Shown here piece by piece: positions 41,540 to 53,149 of a stretch of 64,000 nt of DNA; within the stretch, counting starts at the first letter, position 1; the number at the start of each line of letters is the position of its first letter. The notes under the pieces were generated by a model. It had not been told where the DNA came from, searched no databases, and was given only the letters and a program-made list of their open reading frames with translations. Source of the stretch: Prosopocoilus inquinatus (taxonomy: Eukaryota; Arthropoda; Insecta; Coleoptera; Lucanidae); the NCBI GenBank assembly GCA_036172665.1, contig JAYKNF010000013.1:744001-808000 (forward strand), in the 5' to 3' direction. The position numbers and the translations under genes were made by a program.

Positions 41540-42272
41540 TTATGTGAATCTTCTCAAATGAAGTCTTAGAGTAATTACTTCGTTTCTAAAATTAACTGAT
41601 CGATTCTCTTGATCTAATAGTCGAACGACTATTCTCGTAATCATGTTCACGGTCACCGGAAGATAAATAGCTTGAAGAAGGGATTCTATTATTTTAAACC
41701 CTGGAGGTACATTTGGAAAGAAATGATACAAAACATGACCGGGTTCTCCGTTGTTATAAGATCCACCGGTTAGATTACATTCTATTCTTATAGCATTTAC
41801 TTTATTTATTTCCACCGGAAAATCACCAATGTTATTATCGTTTACTTTCAACGTTCTCAGTTTAAAACCCAACAATTTTCCCAATGAATTTGGTTTACTA
41901 AAATCGAGCTTAACCAAACTATATGGTTGCCTTTAAAGTATTATTATTTCCTGTAATGTTTATATAATCAGGGATATTGTTATTTTGAAAATAATCTTTC
42001 AGATATTGGTTGATATCGTCTAGTTCATATGTACCTGTAGGTATAACGATAGTTTTCCAAACAGTCGCTTTTCCTGTTTCTTCATAATGTATCAAATTAT
42101 TACTTTCATCTATGTTAGGTATTGCATTAAACGTTTCAAAATTTAACAAGCACATTTCATATGTTGCGTCTTCATCGAGGTATAGTGGTGGATTCAATTC
42201 ACAAAATAAAACTGATTCAGTTCCCGTAAGAGTGAACGTACACGCAACGGGTGAAGATTCCATGTTGACCAT
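41540..42272 (-). pseudogene. PX: Penton protein (PX), A copy, one frameshift
   Basis: Matches 17462-18196. A small indel near 41918 shifts the frame in the middle of the jelly-roll; both halves are otherwise open. Confidence 0.85.
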
Positions 42273-42309
42273 CTTTCAAGTACTACATTCTTACTTAACT
42301 TGTAAAGGA

Positions 42310-42665
42310 CTTTCAAAACTGTAGACATAAGTGTTCACAATTTTATGTATTTTGTTTCTAATACCTTTCAAAATTATAATTAATAACTCTCAATCCGTTC
42401 GACAAAAGATATTTCTCTACTTCAACTGGAGGTCGTAGATCTCCATAGCTGTCAAAATATTTTACGATTCCTCCTCTCTTATAATATGCCACCCAATGCG
42501 TTCCTTCACCAGAATCGCTATCTAAATTCACTACTCCACTTCCATGCTTCCATATCTTTTTAGGTAAAGTATCTCTCATAAACACACCTCCAAAGAAAGG
42601 TAATTTCCATATTTTAGCATATTTCAGTATGTCAATGTTTCAACGATCGCCGAGGCAAATATTTC
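42310..42665 (-). pseudogene. PRO: Adenain-like protease, A copy
   Basis: His motif (GEGTHWVAYY) and Asp motif (YFDSYGDLRPP) are present. A small deletion near 42640 and a break near 42358 before the Cys motif disable it. The upstream junction has the slippery heptamer A AAA AAT before TGA. Confidence 0.8.
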
Positions 42666-42895
42666 AATTTTTTGGATTGGATCGTAAATATAACCCACAC
42701 CCGGTTTTGTAAGGTTTTATATAGAATCCGCTTTCCACTGCTTTTCTTTCCATAGCGCGATTATGTCGCTCTGCCTCTTTCTGTTGCTCTTTCGCAGCTT
42801 TTGCATCGTTTACCGCCTTAGCAATTGCAGCTGCACCGCCGCCGAGCGATCCTATTGCGCCCAAAGCCGCAAATAATGGAATTAAAGGTAAAAAC
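42664..42895 (-). pseudogene. Core-protein remnant, A copy (PLA2 part deleted)
   Basis: Only the C-terminal hydrophobic/basic part remains (GAIGSLGGGAAAIAKAVNDAK to LRSNPKN). At about 42895 it is fused to the 3' end of the first gene's homologue, so the PLA2-like domain and basic stretch are deleted. Confidence 0.75.
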
Positions 42896-43317
42896 AGGTT
42901 ACATATTAACAGCTTTATGCATACTTATATCAAAAATTAATTTGCTAATTCCAAACATCATTAATTCATTTGTAATTGCTGCTTTCTCTGATATTTCATT
43001 ATTAAGAAATGATTTAACATTTGTCTTCATATCAACATTGACGAAAATCTTCATCTATGAAGTAAGGCTGGGAGAATATTTCTAATTGAAACTCGTTTCG
43101 AACTGAGAGCATATTCAAACCGTGCTCATCCGGCTTCTCTTCTTTTGGTTTATCAACGTTTTCAGTCAGAAGTCTTTTCTTCTGTACGTCATCACAAGGA
43201 TCGTTCACGTGCCTTCTCTTTTGTTTCAGGAAAAAAACCACTTGTTTAGATGTCACTGTTAAATACAATAAAAATATACAAATTATAAATTATTACAATA
43301 AGATGATTTAAACTTAC
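42896..43317 (-). pseudogene. First Polinton gene, A copy, internal deletion
   Basis: The N-terminal part (about 43032-43255) and a short 3' piece (42900-43031) match 15178-16034, with most of the middle missing. The split-ATG intron (GTAAGT...TTTAACAG, minus strand, about 43256-43317) and the upstream TATA box plus TTCAGTT initiator are unchanged. Confidence 0.7.
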
Positions 43318-43429
43318 TTTTATGTATGTAGGTAGGTGATTAACTTAACAACACAACTCACAGTTCTGCAACAACTGAATCTATTCCCAAATGAAGAACC
43401 TTATATAACAAGATTTTAGGTGGGGGTCC

Positions 43430-43889
43430 CTACCTCCTCCAACCTTACGGTCGTATTCAAGATTTTGTATCCTCCGTCAAGTTAAGGTCACGTCAAGGAT
43501 AGATAATTTTTGGAACCCTTCTCTGACCTCGCTTTTAGAGGTAATGATGAGGTCACGTCAATGACATTGAGATTTTAAAACCTCCTCTGACTTGATCCTT
43601 AACCTTGTAGTTACTTCGGCACAAAACAAATTCTAGAACTTCCTCCGATCTTAACCTTGAACCATCAAGGTCATCTCAAAGTTACCTCTCTGTTACGTTA
43701 GGAACAGGTCGATTCTGGAACCTCCTCCAATCTTGACCTTGATCGAGGTCACCTCAAGATCATGGCCTTGAATTTGAAGGTCATCGTGAGGTCACGTCAG
43801 GAATAGCCCTATTCTGGAACCTCCTCCGCCCTTGACCTTGAATTTTATTGGTCAATTTCTACTACTGATAATTTCCTATTCCTACTACT
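43430..43889 (-). repeat. Polinton A right subterminal and terminal repeat, rearranged
   Basis: Same blocks as 14537-15005 in inverse. The last part is damaged: the terminal hairpin lacks its outer arm, and TACTACTGATAAT occurs twice (ending 43872 and 43895), separated by TTCCTATTCC. The element end is taken as 43889. Confidence 0.75.
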
Positions 43890-43912
43890 GATAATCTTTC
43901 TTAACACAATTA

Positions 43913-44211
43913 CAGCCTGGGCCGAAAGTATTAGGCACCCTTACGATTTTAATTCTTCTCCGAAAGTGTTTACACAAAAGTTTCTAATTTTGTTGTAGTG
44001 AGAACTACATAGGATAATTTAAACAATGCCCAATACTTTATAGGGATTGTAAAACATCTGGCAGGTAACAATTTGCAATTCTGGTTCAGAGAACAGGTAA
44101 TCAGTCTCCTATCGGCGTACAGTAGGAAAAACCGACGGTTTTACCGGCCAAAATAATAAGTCAACCCTAAGGGTGCTTTTTCGCTTGGTGCGTTACTTTA
44201 TCACCACACTG
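43913..44211. mobile_element. Small Tc1/mariner-like MITE
   Basis: Flanked by TA (43911-43912, 44212-44213). The ends CAGCCTGGGCCGAAAGTATT and the inverse of CACCACACTG share the Tc1-type form (CAGTGTGG...AAAGTA...GCACC). About 299 bp, no coding capacity. The ends are diverged from one another, so an old copy. Confidence 0.45.
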
Positions 44212-45404
44212 TATAGAATCCAATATACACCATATCCACGGATCGAGTTCACTGTAGGAAAAACGTTTTAATTTTTCACTTTTCGAAAAAAATCATTCTT
44301 TATTAAAAAAAACGGGTTGTCCTAAAAATTCCAAAACCGCCATAGAAAATATTAATCTCCATTAACAACAATAAAATAAAATCATTTACACTGTCACAAA
44401 ATATGGCAGTACTCAAAAATTCCGTTAGTAAATACACGTAAACTGTTTCAGTAAAGTAATATCAATTTAATTAAAGAGTGTACCTAACTTTTTAATGGTG
44501 TAAGTGTAAATGGAGTCAATTCCAAAAACTAAAAACTAAATTTGGAGCAGTTTTAACAAAAAAAAAACATTTAACACAAAATTGGCACTTAGACCAGTTA
44601 GAAGTTACTCTTCAATTACTGTAAATGTAAAAGGGGTAATAGTTACGTAGAATAAAATAATTTAAAATAAACTCTCTTAAAAACAGGTTTTCATTTTTTA
44701 ACTTCAATTTTAAAATTTTAAGAACCTGCAAACATTTTCATAAAACAAAGATATTGTGAATGAAAACGTGGTAAGGTATCAAATTCATAATACCGCCAAT
44801 TTCTAGCTGACATGATTGACATTTTGTTAAAGTAAGAAAATAAATATCCTAACTTTTTCAGTTATTAATGGGAATTTATTATTTTCGTAATATTTATTAC
44901 GTTTTAGGGCAAGTAGAAAAATGAAAAATAAAACGTTTTTCCTATAGTAAACCCGATCTGCGGACACGGCGTGTAAAGCAGTATTATATTGAAGCATGAA
45001 TACATACAAACATGTATAGATAATTGTTGGAAAGGTTGCAAGAGTACCTGTCGTAAATAAGTTTAGGTCGGTCGGATTAATATAGTCGACCGGTAAAGTA
45101 GTTGGACAGGGGTTGTAAAGACCTGGGCGTCTTTAAAGTCCATTACTGTACATACATCCGGATAGGTAGGCTAAATGTTTATTGCGAATCGATTGATTCT
45201 TTCAAAGAAACCAACCAATCAAAAACAATCAGCAAGAAATATTTTGTGTATCCAGAACTAACCTTAAGTGTGGACATGCGATGATGTACAGAAACAGTTT
45301 CGATACTTTGTCTCGCAACATTATTGAGCGATTGTTGCGCGACTTTGTATCTATGCATGTACTAGGCCATGTACACACTTTATTAAAATACTTTATTAAA
45401 ATTT
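44212..45404. other. Non-coding, nothing recognised
   Basis: A+T-rich sequence with short open frames only; no domain, repeat or RNA gene seen. Confidence 0.4.
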
Positions 45405-46230
45405 TCTTTAGTTCTATCTTAAAAACAGCCCATAATCTTGTGGTTTTACAGTTTTTTGTTAAAACTAGAATTTTTGTCGAATATCAAACAATAAACCATT
45501 TTTCGTAACTTTTTCATTCAAACGCTTTTTTCTCGAAAATTTTCTTATGTAATTGGTAATTATTTTTATGTGGTCGTTTAGAGAATTAAACGAACTATTA
45601 AATAAAGGAAAATAATCACCAGGTCAAAATCAAGTAGGCGTTGGATCTCAGAAACAAGAACCGATAGACAATTGAAATAAATTGATGTCTTATTGACTCT
45701 GAATCACACACCAAATTTTAAATAGATACGTCAAACAGTTTTCGAAATATTAAGCCGGTTCCATACTTTTGTCCTTCCCCGTATTTGTTTTCATGTTTTT
45801 AAAGCAACTTTTAGTGAAGTTTGCTTTAGTTCTATCTTAAGAACAACCCATAATCTTGTGGCCTTCTAGTTTTTTTTTAATTAAAACTAATATTTTTGTC
45901 GAATATCAAACAATAAACCATTTTTCTTAACTTTGTCATCAAACGTTATTTTCTTTAAAATTTTGTTATGTAATAGATAAATATTTTTATGTAGTCATTA
46001 CATAAATCAATTAATGAATGAAACGAGCTATTACATACAGGAAAAAATCAGCAGGTTGTCATTTAAAAAATAAATCAAGTAGGCGTTGGATCTCAGAAAC
46101 AAGAGCAGATAAACAATTGAAACAAATTGGTAATATAGGTTTTATTGACTCTAAATCACATACCAAATTTCAAGTAGGTGCGTCAAACAATTTTCGAAAT
46201 ATTAAGCCAGTTCCATACTTTTGCCCTTCC
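45405..46230. repeat. Two-copy direct duplication, unit about 420 bp
   Basis: 45405-45780 and 45828-46230 share ordered blocks: AGTTCTATCTTAA, CCCATAATCTTGTGG, TTTTTGTCGAATATC, GGCGTTGGATCTCAGAAAC, ATTAAGCC and CCATACTTTTG. The second copy carries small insertions. No coding function. Confidence 0.7.
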
Positions 46231-49200
46231 CTGTATATTAATGTGTTATGGGCAAAACGGGGTAGTTTGTAATTTCGCGCACGTTAACAAAAAAAATTTT
46301 ATAGTGTAGTTGTTGGAGCTGAAATAACAAGACTGCTCCGGTAGTCGAGTCGAGAAGGGGTGAGTATGTTTTTTTTCTTTTCTCTCCTATTTTATTTCGC
46401 ATACCATGAAAACACATCGGATCATTGCACAAAAATTTTAATTAGCCCAAAAAACATGGAAATCATTACAACAAACTCCAGTGTTCAACATTTAGCGCTA
46501 TGTGACTTTGATTGGTGACTAAAATGTCGCAATTACCGCTCAGATCTGATTGGTTCACAAAATTTTGCCGGTAAAATTAAGAAAGCCAAAAAAAGTTTAT
46601 TACCAAAATATTAATAAAAAAAAAAGATTAAATTAATGTAAAAAAAAGGAATGATTGAATTAAGTTAAACAATTATAAATTTCAGAATTAAATGCAATAA
46701 AAAAAAAAACAGGAATAATGGAAAATCTTATCTGGTGGATCAACGATCCGGGATGGGTCCAAGAAGAGTCCTTTTGATTCCTTAACGGGATCGAATGGGA
46801 GCGGCAATAATTCGGCGAGCTCCGTGGCCCCGTAGGCAGAGTGGATCAAATTTTCGTGCCACTAACCTTGCCAGAAGTAGCCCAAAAAAATATTGGAGAA
46901 AGTTTTCAACAAACTTAAGAATTTCTTTTCCCAGACACAAAAAAAAAGAACCTGATGTAACGTTCTCTTCGCGTGAGACGAGTGAAAAACTTCTAAAACC
47001 TTCCGTAGAAGACGCACCAGCCCACTCAAAATGCAGGTGCTGAAGAATTTTCTTTATTCAAAAACCAAAATAAAATTGTAGCGGTAAGACGGTAGCCTAA
47101 ATTCCTCGGAGTAGTTCAAAACTTCGGTAATTTCACCAAAAATACCGTCAGACCAGCTTGCAGAATAAAGTAAAATTTTACGAAGAAAACACCTCGTTCT
47201 CAGGCGGAAACTTGGTGAATAATGAATTATTATTTTCACCTGAACGAAAATTCGCGAAGCAGGGATGAGGATAGTTTCTCGTTACCAGCGAGAGTGCGAA
47301 GAGGATGGACGCTCTGATAAGAGAACCTGCATGACCACAACAAAAAGAAGTTTGACGAAGAATACAGATAACAACGTATCAACAGCGAACCGAAATTAAT
47401 TTTAAAACCTTAAATGAGATTTTATTATGTACAGAAATTAATGTTAATATTTAATTGTAATAAATGTACTGTGGCTTGCAAAAAAAAACACGTACATCTG
47501 TTTTTCGTTGAATTAACTTGGTCTTGAGATTTAATGTGTCAGTGTCAAACAATTAAAATTCAGACTGACAAAAAAGACGAAGACTTTCAGTAGCGAATGA
47601 TTAAATAAAAATATTATGATGCACAAATAATATGTAAGAAGAAGAAATATTTGCAAAAAGAAAAGATGGTCCAAAAATATCGATTCACGACTCGGAAAAT
47701 GCCCTTCTGAATTAAAACAAATTCAGTATAAACCGCAAAGGATTCCATGTTTTAACAAATATACTTTTGGCACCAACACGTCGAAAATTACAAATTCAAC
47801 TTTGCAGAGTCTTGTCAAATGTTAAAAAATTATATTAATAGCAGAACATAAGCAATCGACAATTCTATTTCTATTAGATTATATTTATGGACCATATTTA
47901 TGGAATAGCGTAATATTTATTGAACAAATCATACTGTCTGACTCATACCTGGTAAAATAGTATTCATTTCAATCTCAATTCCTAACCTGTACGTTTGGAA
48001 ACATGACAAAATTCTCAAAATACCCATTTACAAAGCAAAAAATAGGTAAAAACTCGGTTACTTGATTTTGAAGGTGTACGCGATTTTATTGCAAGCAAGT
48101 GTACATCAGAATCAGGGGGTGGTAAGTGAGATTACATTAGTGGGTAACAAGTTTAGTTGTGCATGGTAATCATAGATGCCGCTGTTCGAAATAATTTAAG
48201 GTTAGCACTAGAAAAACTAGTAGTTTTCGATATACAAGGGATTTTTATTATTTGAGGTTGTACTAGTAGACGAAGGCGCGTGATTTGTGTTTGGTTTGTT
48301 TAAGATATAAGATTGTCTATTTTTTTGAGCTTGCTATAATCTGTACATTTGCGCTGTATCTGATTTTTTTAATCGGTAGGACCGATATTTGACTAGTAGC
48401 GGTATGAAAACATGAGGGTTAGACGTTGGTGTCCCGTGTGGAGTGTAACGACAGAGGTACGTAATTGATAATTGTGAGTTTTAAATAAATTGATAATACG
48501 AGTGTGCATCAAACATGGTACCTACTGTATGTGCTATACTTGCAGATTTTTTACGCCTGCAGATGAGCGCATCGAGAAAGTTTTGCTGAAAAGAATCGGT
48601 AGGCAAGATCTCTCAACAAACCATAGCCAATGTAAAGAAAAGCTAACCAGTGTGCGAAATACATTTCGATCCAGTTTGTAGGGATCAAACAGGGTGATTA
48701 AAAAGATTTTCGTTACTTACATTGCATTTGCCAGGTAGGATGTATCATCTTTATTACATGCCCCCAGGATTGGTTTAATATTATGTATAATACAGCAAAG
48801 CATGAATTCAGATTTCACGTTTTGACATCAAATTTGACACTAATTTATTTAGCACTATGCAGACCTGAACTACAAAGCATGACATTGATTTCAAAAATGT
48901 TTGCTGCATTAAAAGTAAAAATTTCAGAGTTTAAAGGTCCTGCCACTCAGGAAACATGTTTCTCATATCCTAATGTAAAACGAAGAATAATTACACCTCA
49001 GAAAATAAGAGGTGCGCTATTTCCAGATAGAGAAAGAGTTAGACATTTAATTTATTTAAGGTGTCTGAGCACTTTTACACTGAATTTTATTTTTTCTAAG
49101 TTTGAATAATGTGCATCATGTGCTTAATTTCCAGGAAAAGAGCCACATTTGTATGCACCTCTGACACTGTGACACAGACATTAAAAGCCTTTGTGACTGT

Positions 49201-49975
49201 TTCTTCTTAATTGTATCTTGAATAATATGAAATATAAAGAGTTTACCTTATTAACAAGATAAACATGTTTGTCCCTAAAATAAATTTAAGATTAAATCAT
49301 AACTTTTTTATGTCAATCTAATGAGGTGTTCGCTGGTATGCATAAGTTACGGCAGTGCAGAATTGTACTTGAAATGTAAACGTAAGTAATGTAATGTAAT
49401 ATTGACTTGTTTATGTGTATTGTATCATATCAATTTTTAGAAAATAAAACTGAATAAGGTTAGTCAATCTTGTGTTGGGTAGGTATGTATTTTTTCTTAT
49501 TGTCACTTTAGATGTTGAATAGGTATAGTTTCTCTGTTGTCTGTTTATTGCGATAGGTGTAAATAGTAATTCAACTTTTTAGACAACTGGCACCTACTTC
49601 TCGTCCCTGCGCCCACATTCATGTTCCTTACATTTAATTACTAAAGTTACAATATTTATTATGATTTTGTTCATGATTATATATATTCTTATCTATTTAT
49701 AAGTCTTATTTTGTTAAGTACGTTTACATTTTAAATGAATCTTAATCGTTAGTTATGTACTTTATTTTGTATCAAATTAATTACTAATATATTTGATTTT
49801 ACTTAATTCTGATTTTAAATTTGCGCATTTTAAGTCAACTGATATTTAGGCAGTTTTTGTGAATCGATGTGAAAACATCAACATAAAATTTTTCATTTTA
49901 AATATATCGCAATAATCAGTTTATTTAAAATGGATTTTAACAAATGGGAGGAAAACAACCAGAAAACAATTAAGT
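46231..49975. other. Non-coding, nothing firmly recognised
   Basis: Several frames of 60-110 codons (for example 46795-47043 and 48783-49109, plus) have no recognisable domain or splice context. The block 46730-47330 is G+C-richer than its surroundings and could be a decayed retroelement or transcript, but no motif supports this. Confidence 0.35.
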
Positions 49976-49984
49976 TAATAAAAC

Positions 49985-50120
49985 GATAAAGGTTCGACCT
50001 TTCCGTCTTCTGATAAATTTATCTGTTAGTTATATTCTTGGGAACCATTATGTTGATAATGGTTTCCCAAAATATTATCTGCCAGATAAATTTGGAGATG
50101 GAAAGACCAGAACCAATTCA
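49985..50120. repeat. Hairpin MITE, about 130 bp
   Basis: Inverse matches: GACCTTTCCGTCTTC with the GAGATGGAAAGACC side, GATAAATTTATCTG with CAGATAAATTT, and GGGAACCATTAT with ATAATGGTTTCCC at the centre. A single long hairpin. Confidence 0.65.
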
Positions 50121-52168
50121 AAAAGTTTTATTTGAATATCCCGCGTAATTAGTTTCCCGCGTAATAGATTACAGTTATCTGCATTTTTGTTTCCTCTGAA
50201 ATGCAAAAGTTCTGTGTGGTAATTACAGATGGTGCTGAAAGTTTATGCCAAAACTCATTTAGGGACTTCGCCATCTATCCCTGTGTAATCTGTGATCAGA
50301 ATGTCCTGACACGTTACCATATAGCTTAAATTAAAACCAACTGCAATGTTTTGCTGGTAAGGCAGATTTTGCTTAAAAACACATGAAATTCACAGGTTCG
50401 CTAGTGCTGAGGTAGATGGCCCTGAACATAATAATGAATTAGGAGGTGGAGGAGAATCTCAGCTCAGGAGGGGAATACAATTTGGAGTTCTGTAGTCTGT
50501 CCATGGTCTGTACCAAATTATTATAAGTTCAGCGCGAGTCTAGCGTTCGTAGCTTGACGTATGTGTTTATTTAAAATTAAATATATCATGAAATAACAAT
50601 TACAACAAATGTTTTGTACTGTCGCCGCCAAAAAAATGGACACTTCTTGACGTACAATTAACGACACTAAACATTTGCTGGGTAGCTGTAATTATGAACT
50701 GTCATTTACGAATGGCAAACAACTTAACTTTTTTAAAGATAAATTCATTTTCAATATTTTGCCTTAAGCCCACAACAGGCGATCATAAATTGCATGAAAT
50801 TTACATGTAATTTATGATAAAACCTATTTTTCAACGTGTATAGCGAGCAAAAAGAATTACATGAATTTATACATCTAAAATTGAAAACAAAGAGCAAGTT
50901 CTATTTCTCAAGGTTTTTGACGTGAAATTTGAGTAAATTCTAGTGACTTTGATTGTTGCTGTTGGCTGTTGGCTCAGATGAATGAAGAACGACTTCAGCT
51001 AGTTTATACGGGTATATGTTTATAAATAATTTTAGCTTCAAGTCAGTTTAATCAGTGATGACCAACTGCTCTACGTTTGTATGACACCCTGATAACATAA
51101 TCCAACATTCCCAGCTGCTCGAAGAAAATAACTTGAAGTTAGAAGCATTAATGAGTTACCATTTTCACCAACATTAACATTCTAAATTACTATTTAGCGG
51201 AACATCTTTTTATTAATATAATTGAAACGTGTATTGCGAATTACAATTCATGAATTTATACACACATGTTTACATGAATTTTTACGTGAAATTATTGGAA
51301 TATGTATTGCCGGCTTTAGCTGTACCTCCAACATGAACCAACATTTTTCAAACTGAAATAATAAGCGAATTTTAGCGATGCACTATTCGTAAGTTCTTAA
51401 CGCCGTTTATGTTAAGATGCCATTAAAAGCGATATTCGCCAAAGTGGGCTATTCCATCGCAGTTTATTGTGGTCTGTCAGTCAGTTAATTTATTAACGTA
51501 GTTTGAAAATGAATGCGGAAACGTTACTGTCGTAACAAATGAAATCATATTTGACGATGACAGTATTATAATAAAGCACTTGTTACAAAATATTAACGAA
51601 GCAACGTCAGTCACTTCAAAAAATATGTATAATAATACTCATGTACACTGCTAGAAATACATGTTAGACCTGACACTTATAGTAACGACACAGCAACGAT
51701 ATGTTGCAAATTTTGATGAACAATGGATGACAACTTAAAACACTTTTCTCAACCATCATCCAATAGTTCCACAAACCGCGTTGAAAGTATATAACAATGA
51801 CGTCACGTGCTCGTCGAGAAAGTGTTTAGTTCTGTAACCACTATAACCTAGTTCGTAGCTAAAATTCGCTTTAAGACAACTTTAGTTTGTCTGGGTAAAT
51901 GTCAGTTCATAATTACAGCCACCCAACAAAATTCTTAGCATGATTAAATTTACGTCAAACAAAGTGTCCACAGTAGCTACTGTGCACAGTACGGTTAAGA
52001 GCCAGTATTATAAACTCTAGTTGACCGGGGGCTGGACTCAACCATCGGTTGAACAATGTTAAAAGCTTAGATTATATAAGAAAGAGGATACGTTACGCCG
52101 TATCTAACGCATGAGCAACCGCCGTTACCAGAAAAGACCATATCCAGGACACTTCATTGCACAAACGC
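50121..52168. other. Non-coding, nothing recognised
   Basis: Only short palindromes (for example TCATAAATTGCATG...CATGTAATTTATGA at about 50785-50820). No gene. Confidence 0.35.
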
Positions 52169-52402
52169 GTGAATTTTGGTGTTTTTGTTGCAATAGTGAA
52201 TGAAACAGATACTGATAGTTTATAGAAACAATGTGCAATGTGTGGTAAAGCCAGCCCTGGAAGAAAGAACCTGGCAAACACGTTGTAGCCAAAGTGAATT
52301 TCGATGTTTTTGTTGTAATTATGAATGAAACAGATATTAATAGTTTATACTAATAATGTGCAATGTGTAACAAAGCCGACCGAAAAAGAAAGAGCCCGGA
52401 AT
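52169..52402. repeat. Two-copy direct repeat, about 124-bp period
   Basis: GTGAATTTTGGTGTTTTTGT...GATAGTTTATA...AATGTGCAATGTGT...AAAGCC occurs at 52169 and, with changes, at 52293. Confidence 0.65.
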
Positions 52403-52764
52403 AACATTTCACGGGTAAAAAGAAATGTCCTTGATATGGACCCTTATTATGATATGACCGCTTCTTTCTTACTTTTAAATTAATTTAAAGCATCAAACTT
52501 GTTCCGCCTTCTCAAATTTATTTATTGATAGATACAATTTAAAAACTTCTTAATTTTTTTTTTTAATAATACGGATTAATAAAAATTAAACATAAATTAT
52601 AAGCATTACATAAAAATGTAATTACTTAATTCTTTTCTAGGTGTAAGTTAATTGGGACAAGCTGTAATTTTATTTATTTCACTATTTTTCATATTACCTT
52701 TTAAATTGTATTTATTTAATAACCAAGGATTTTTTTTTCTTTTTTTTTTCTTTCTTTTCTTTAG

Positions 52765-52882
52765 CGGTCGACATGTACTACGACGCTCAACTTAAATGAT
52801 ACCATTCGACAGTTTGGTAGCCCTTAAGTTGACTGTTCAAATGCAGGAGAATCAATTAAGTTGAGCATCATAGTACATCAAT
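52765..52882. repeat. Short hairpin MITE
   Basis: ACATGTACTACGACGCTCAA at the left pairs with TTGAGCATCATAGTACATC at the right, with a spacer of about 60 nt. Confidence 0.6.
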
Positions 52883-53149
52883 AGGACATCAATGTGTAAC
52901 ATCGAAGTCCCATCCCTACATAGAAGCCCGAAAATCTATTTTTGTCCTGCTTATCTGAAAGTTTAAATATTTCCAATATTACATTCAATGATGTAGCTAA
53001 AAAAATGTAAAATTTGCCAGAGATGAAATATTTAATAAAGTAAAGCAATTGCAAACATTTAGTTAATGAAAATAATGACAGAAAACAAGTACAATGTTTT
53101 CTGAACAAATATAGGTTGTCTTGCGAAACGTTCCACACACTCTATTATA

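Larger units (their letters stand above)
36112..43889 (-). mobile_element. Polinton A, right part
   Basis: Continuation of A after Polinton B, starting with the second CATATT. Genes are on the minus strand in the mirror order of B: Ser/Thr-rich gene, non-coding block, two small unknown genes, PY, PX, PRO, core remnant, first gene, terminal repeat. Confidence 0.9.

Noticed and set aside
3005..43889. CRISPR-like or bacterial phage origin because of the capsid, protease and polymerase genes
   Set aside because: Introns, insect-type promoter, 6-bp duplication, terminal inverted repeats and gypsy/mariner neighbours fit a eukaryotic Polinton. No spacer-repeat array is present.
46738..47330. Possible retroelement or host exon (G+C-richer block)
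   Set aside because: No protease, reverse transcriptase or integrase motif in any frame and no LTR pair seen.
48783..49109. 108-residue plus-strand frame
   Set aside because: No domain, no splice or promoter context and ordinary composition for chance in A+T-rich DNA. Could be part of a host transcript, but nothing supports it.
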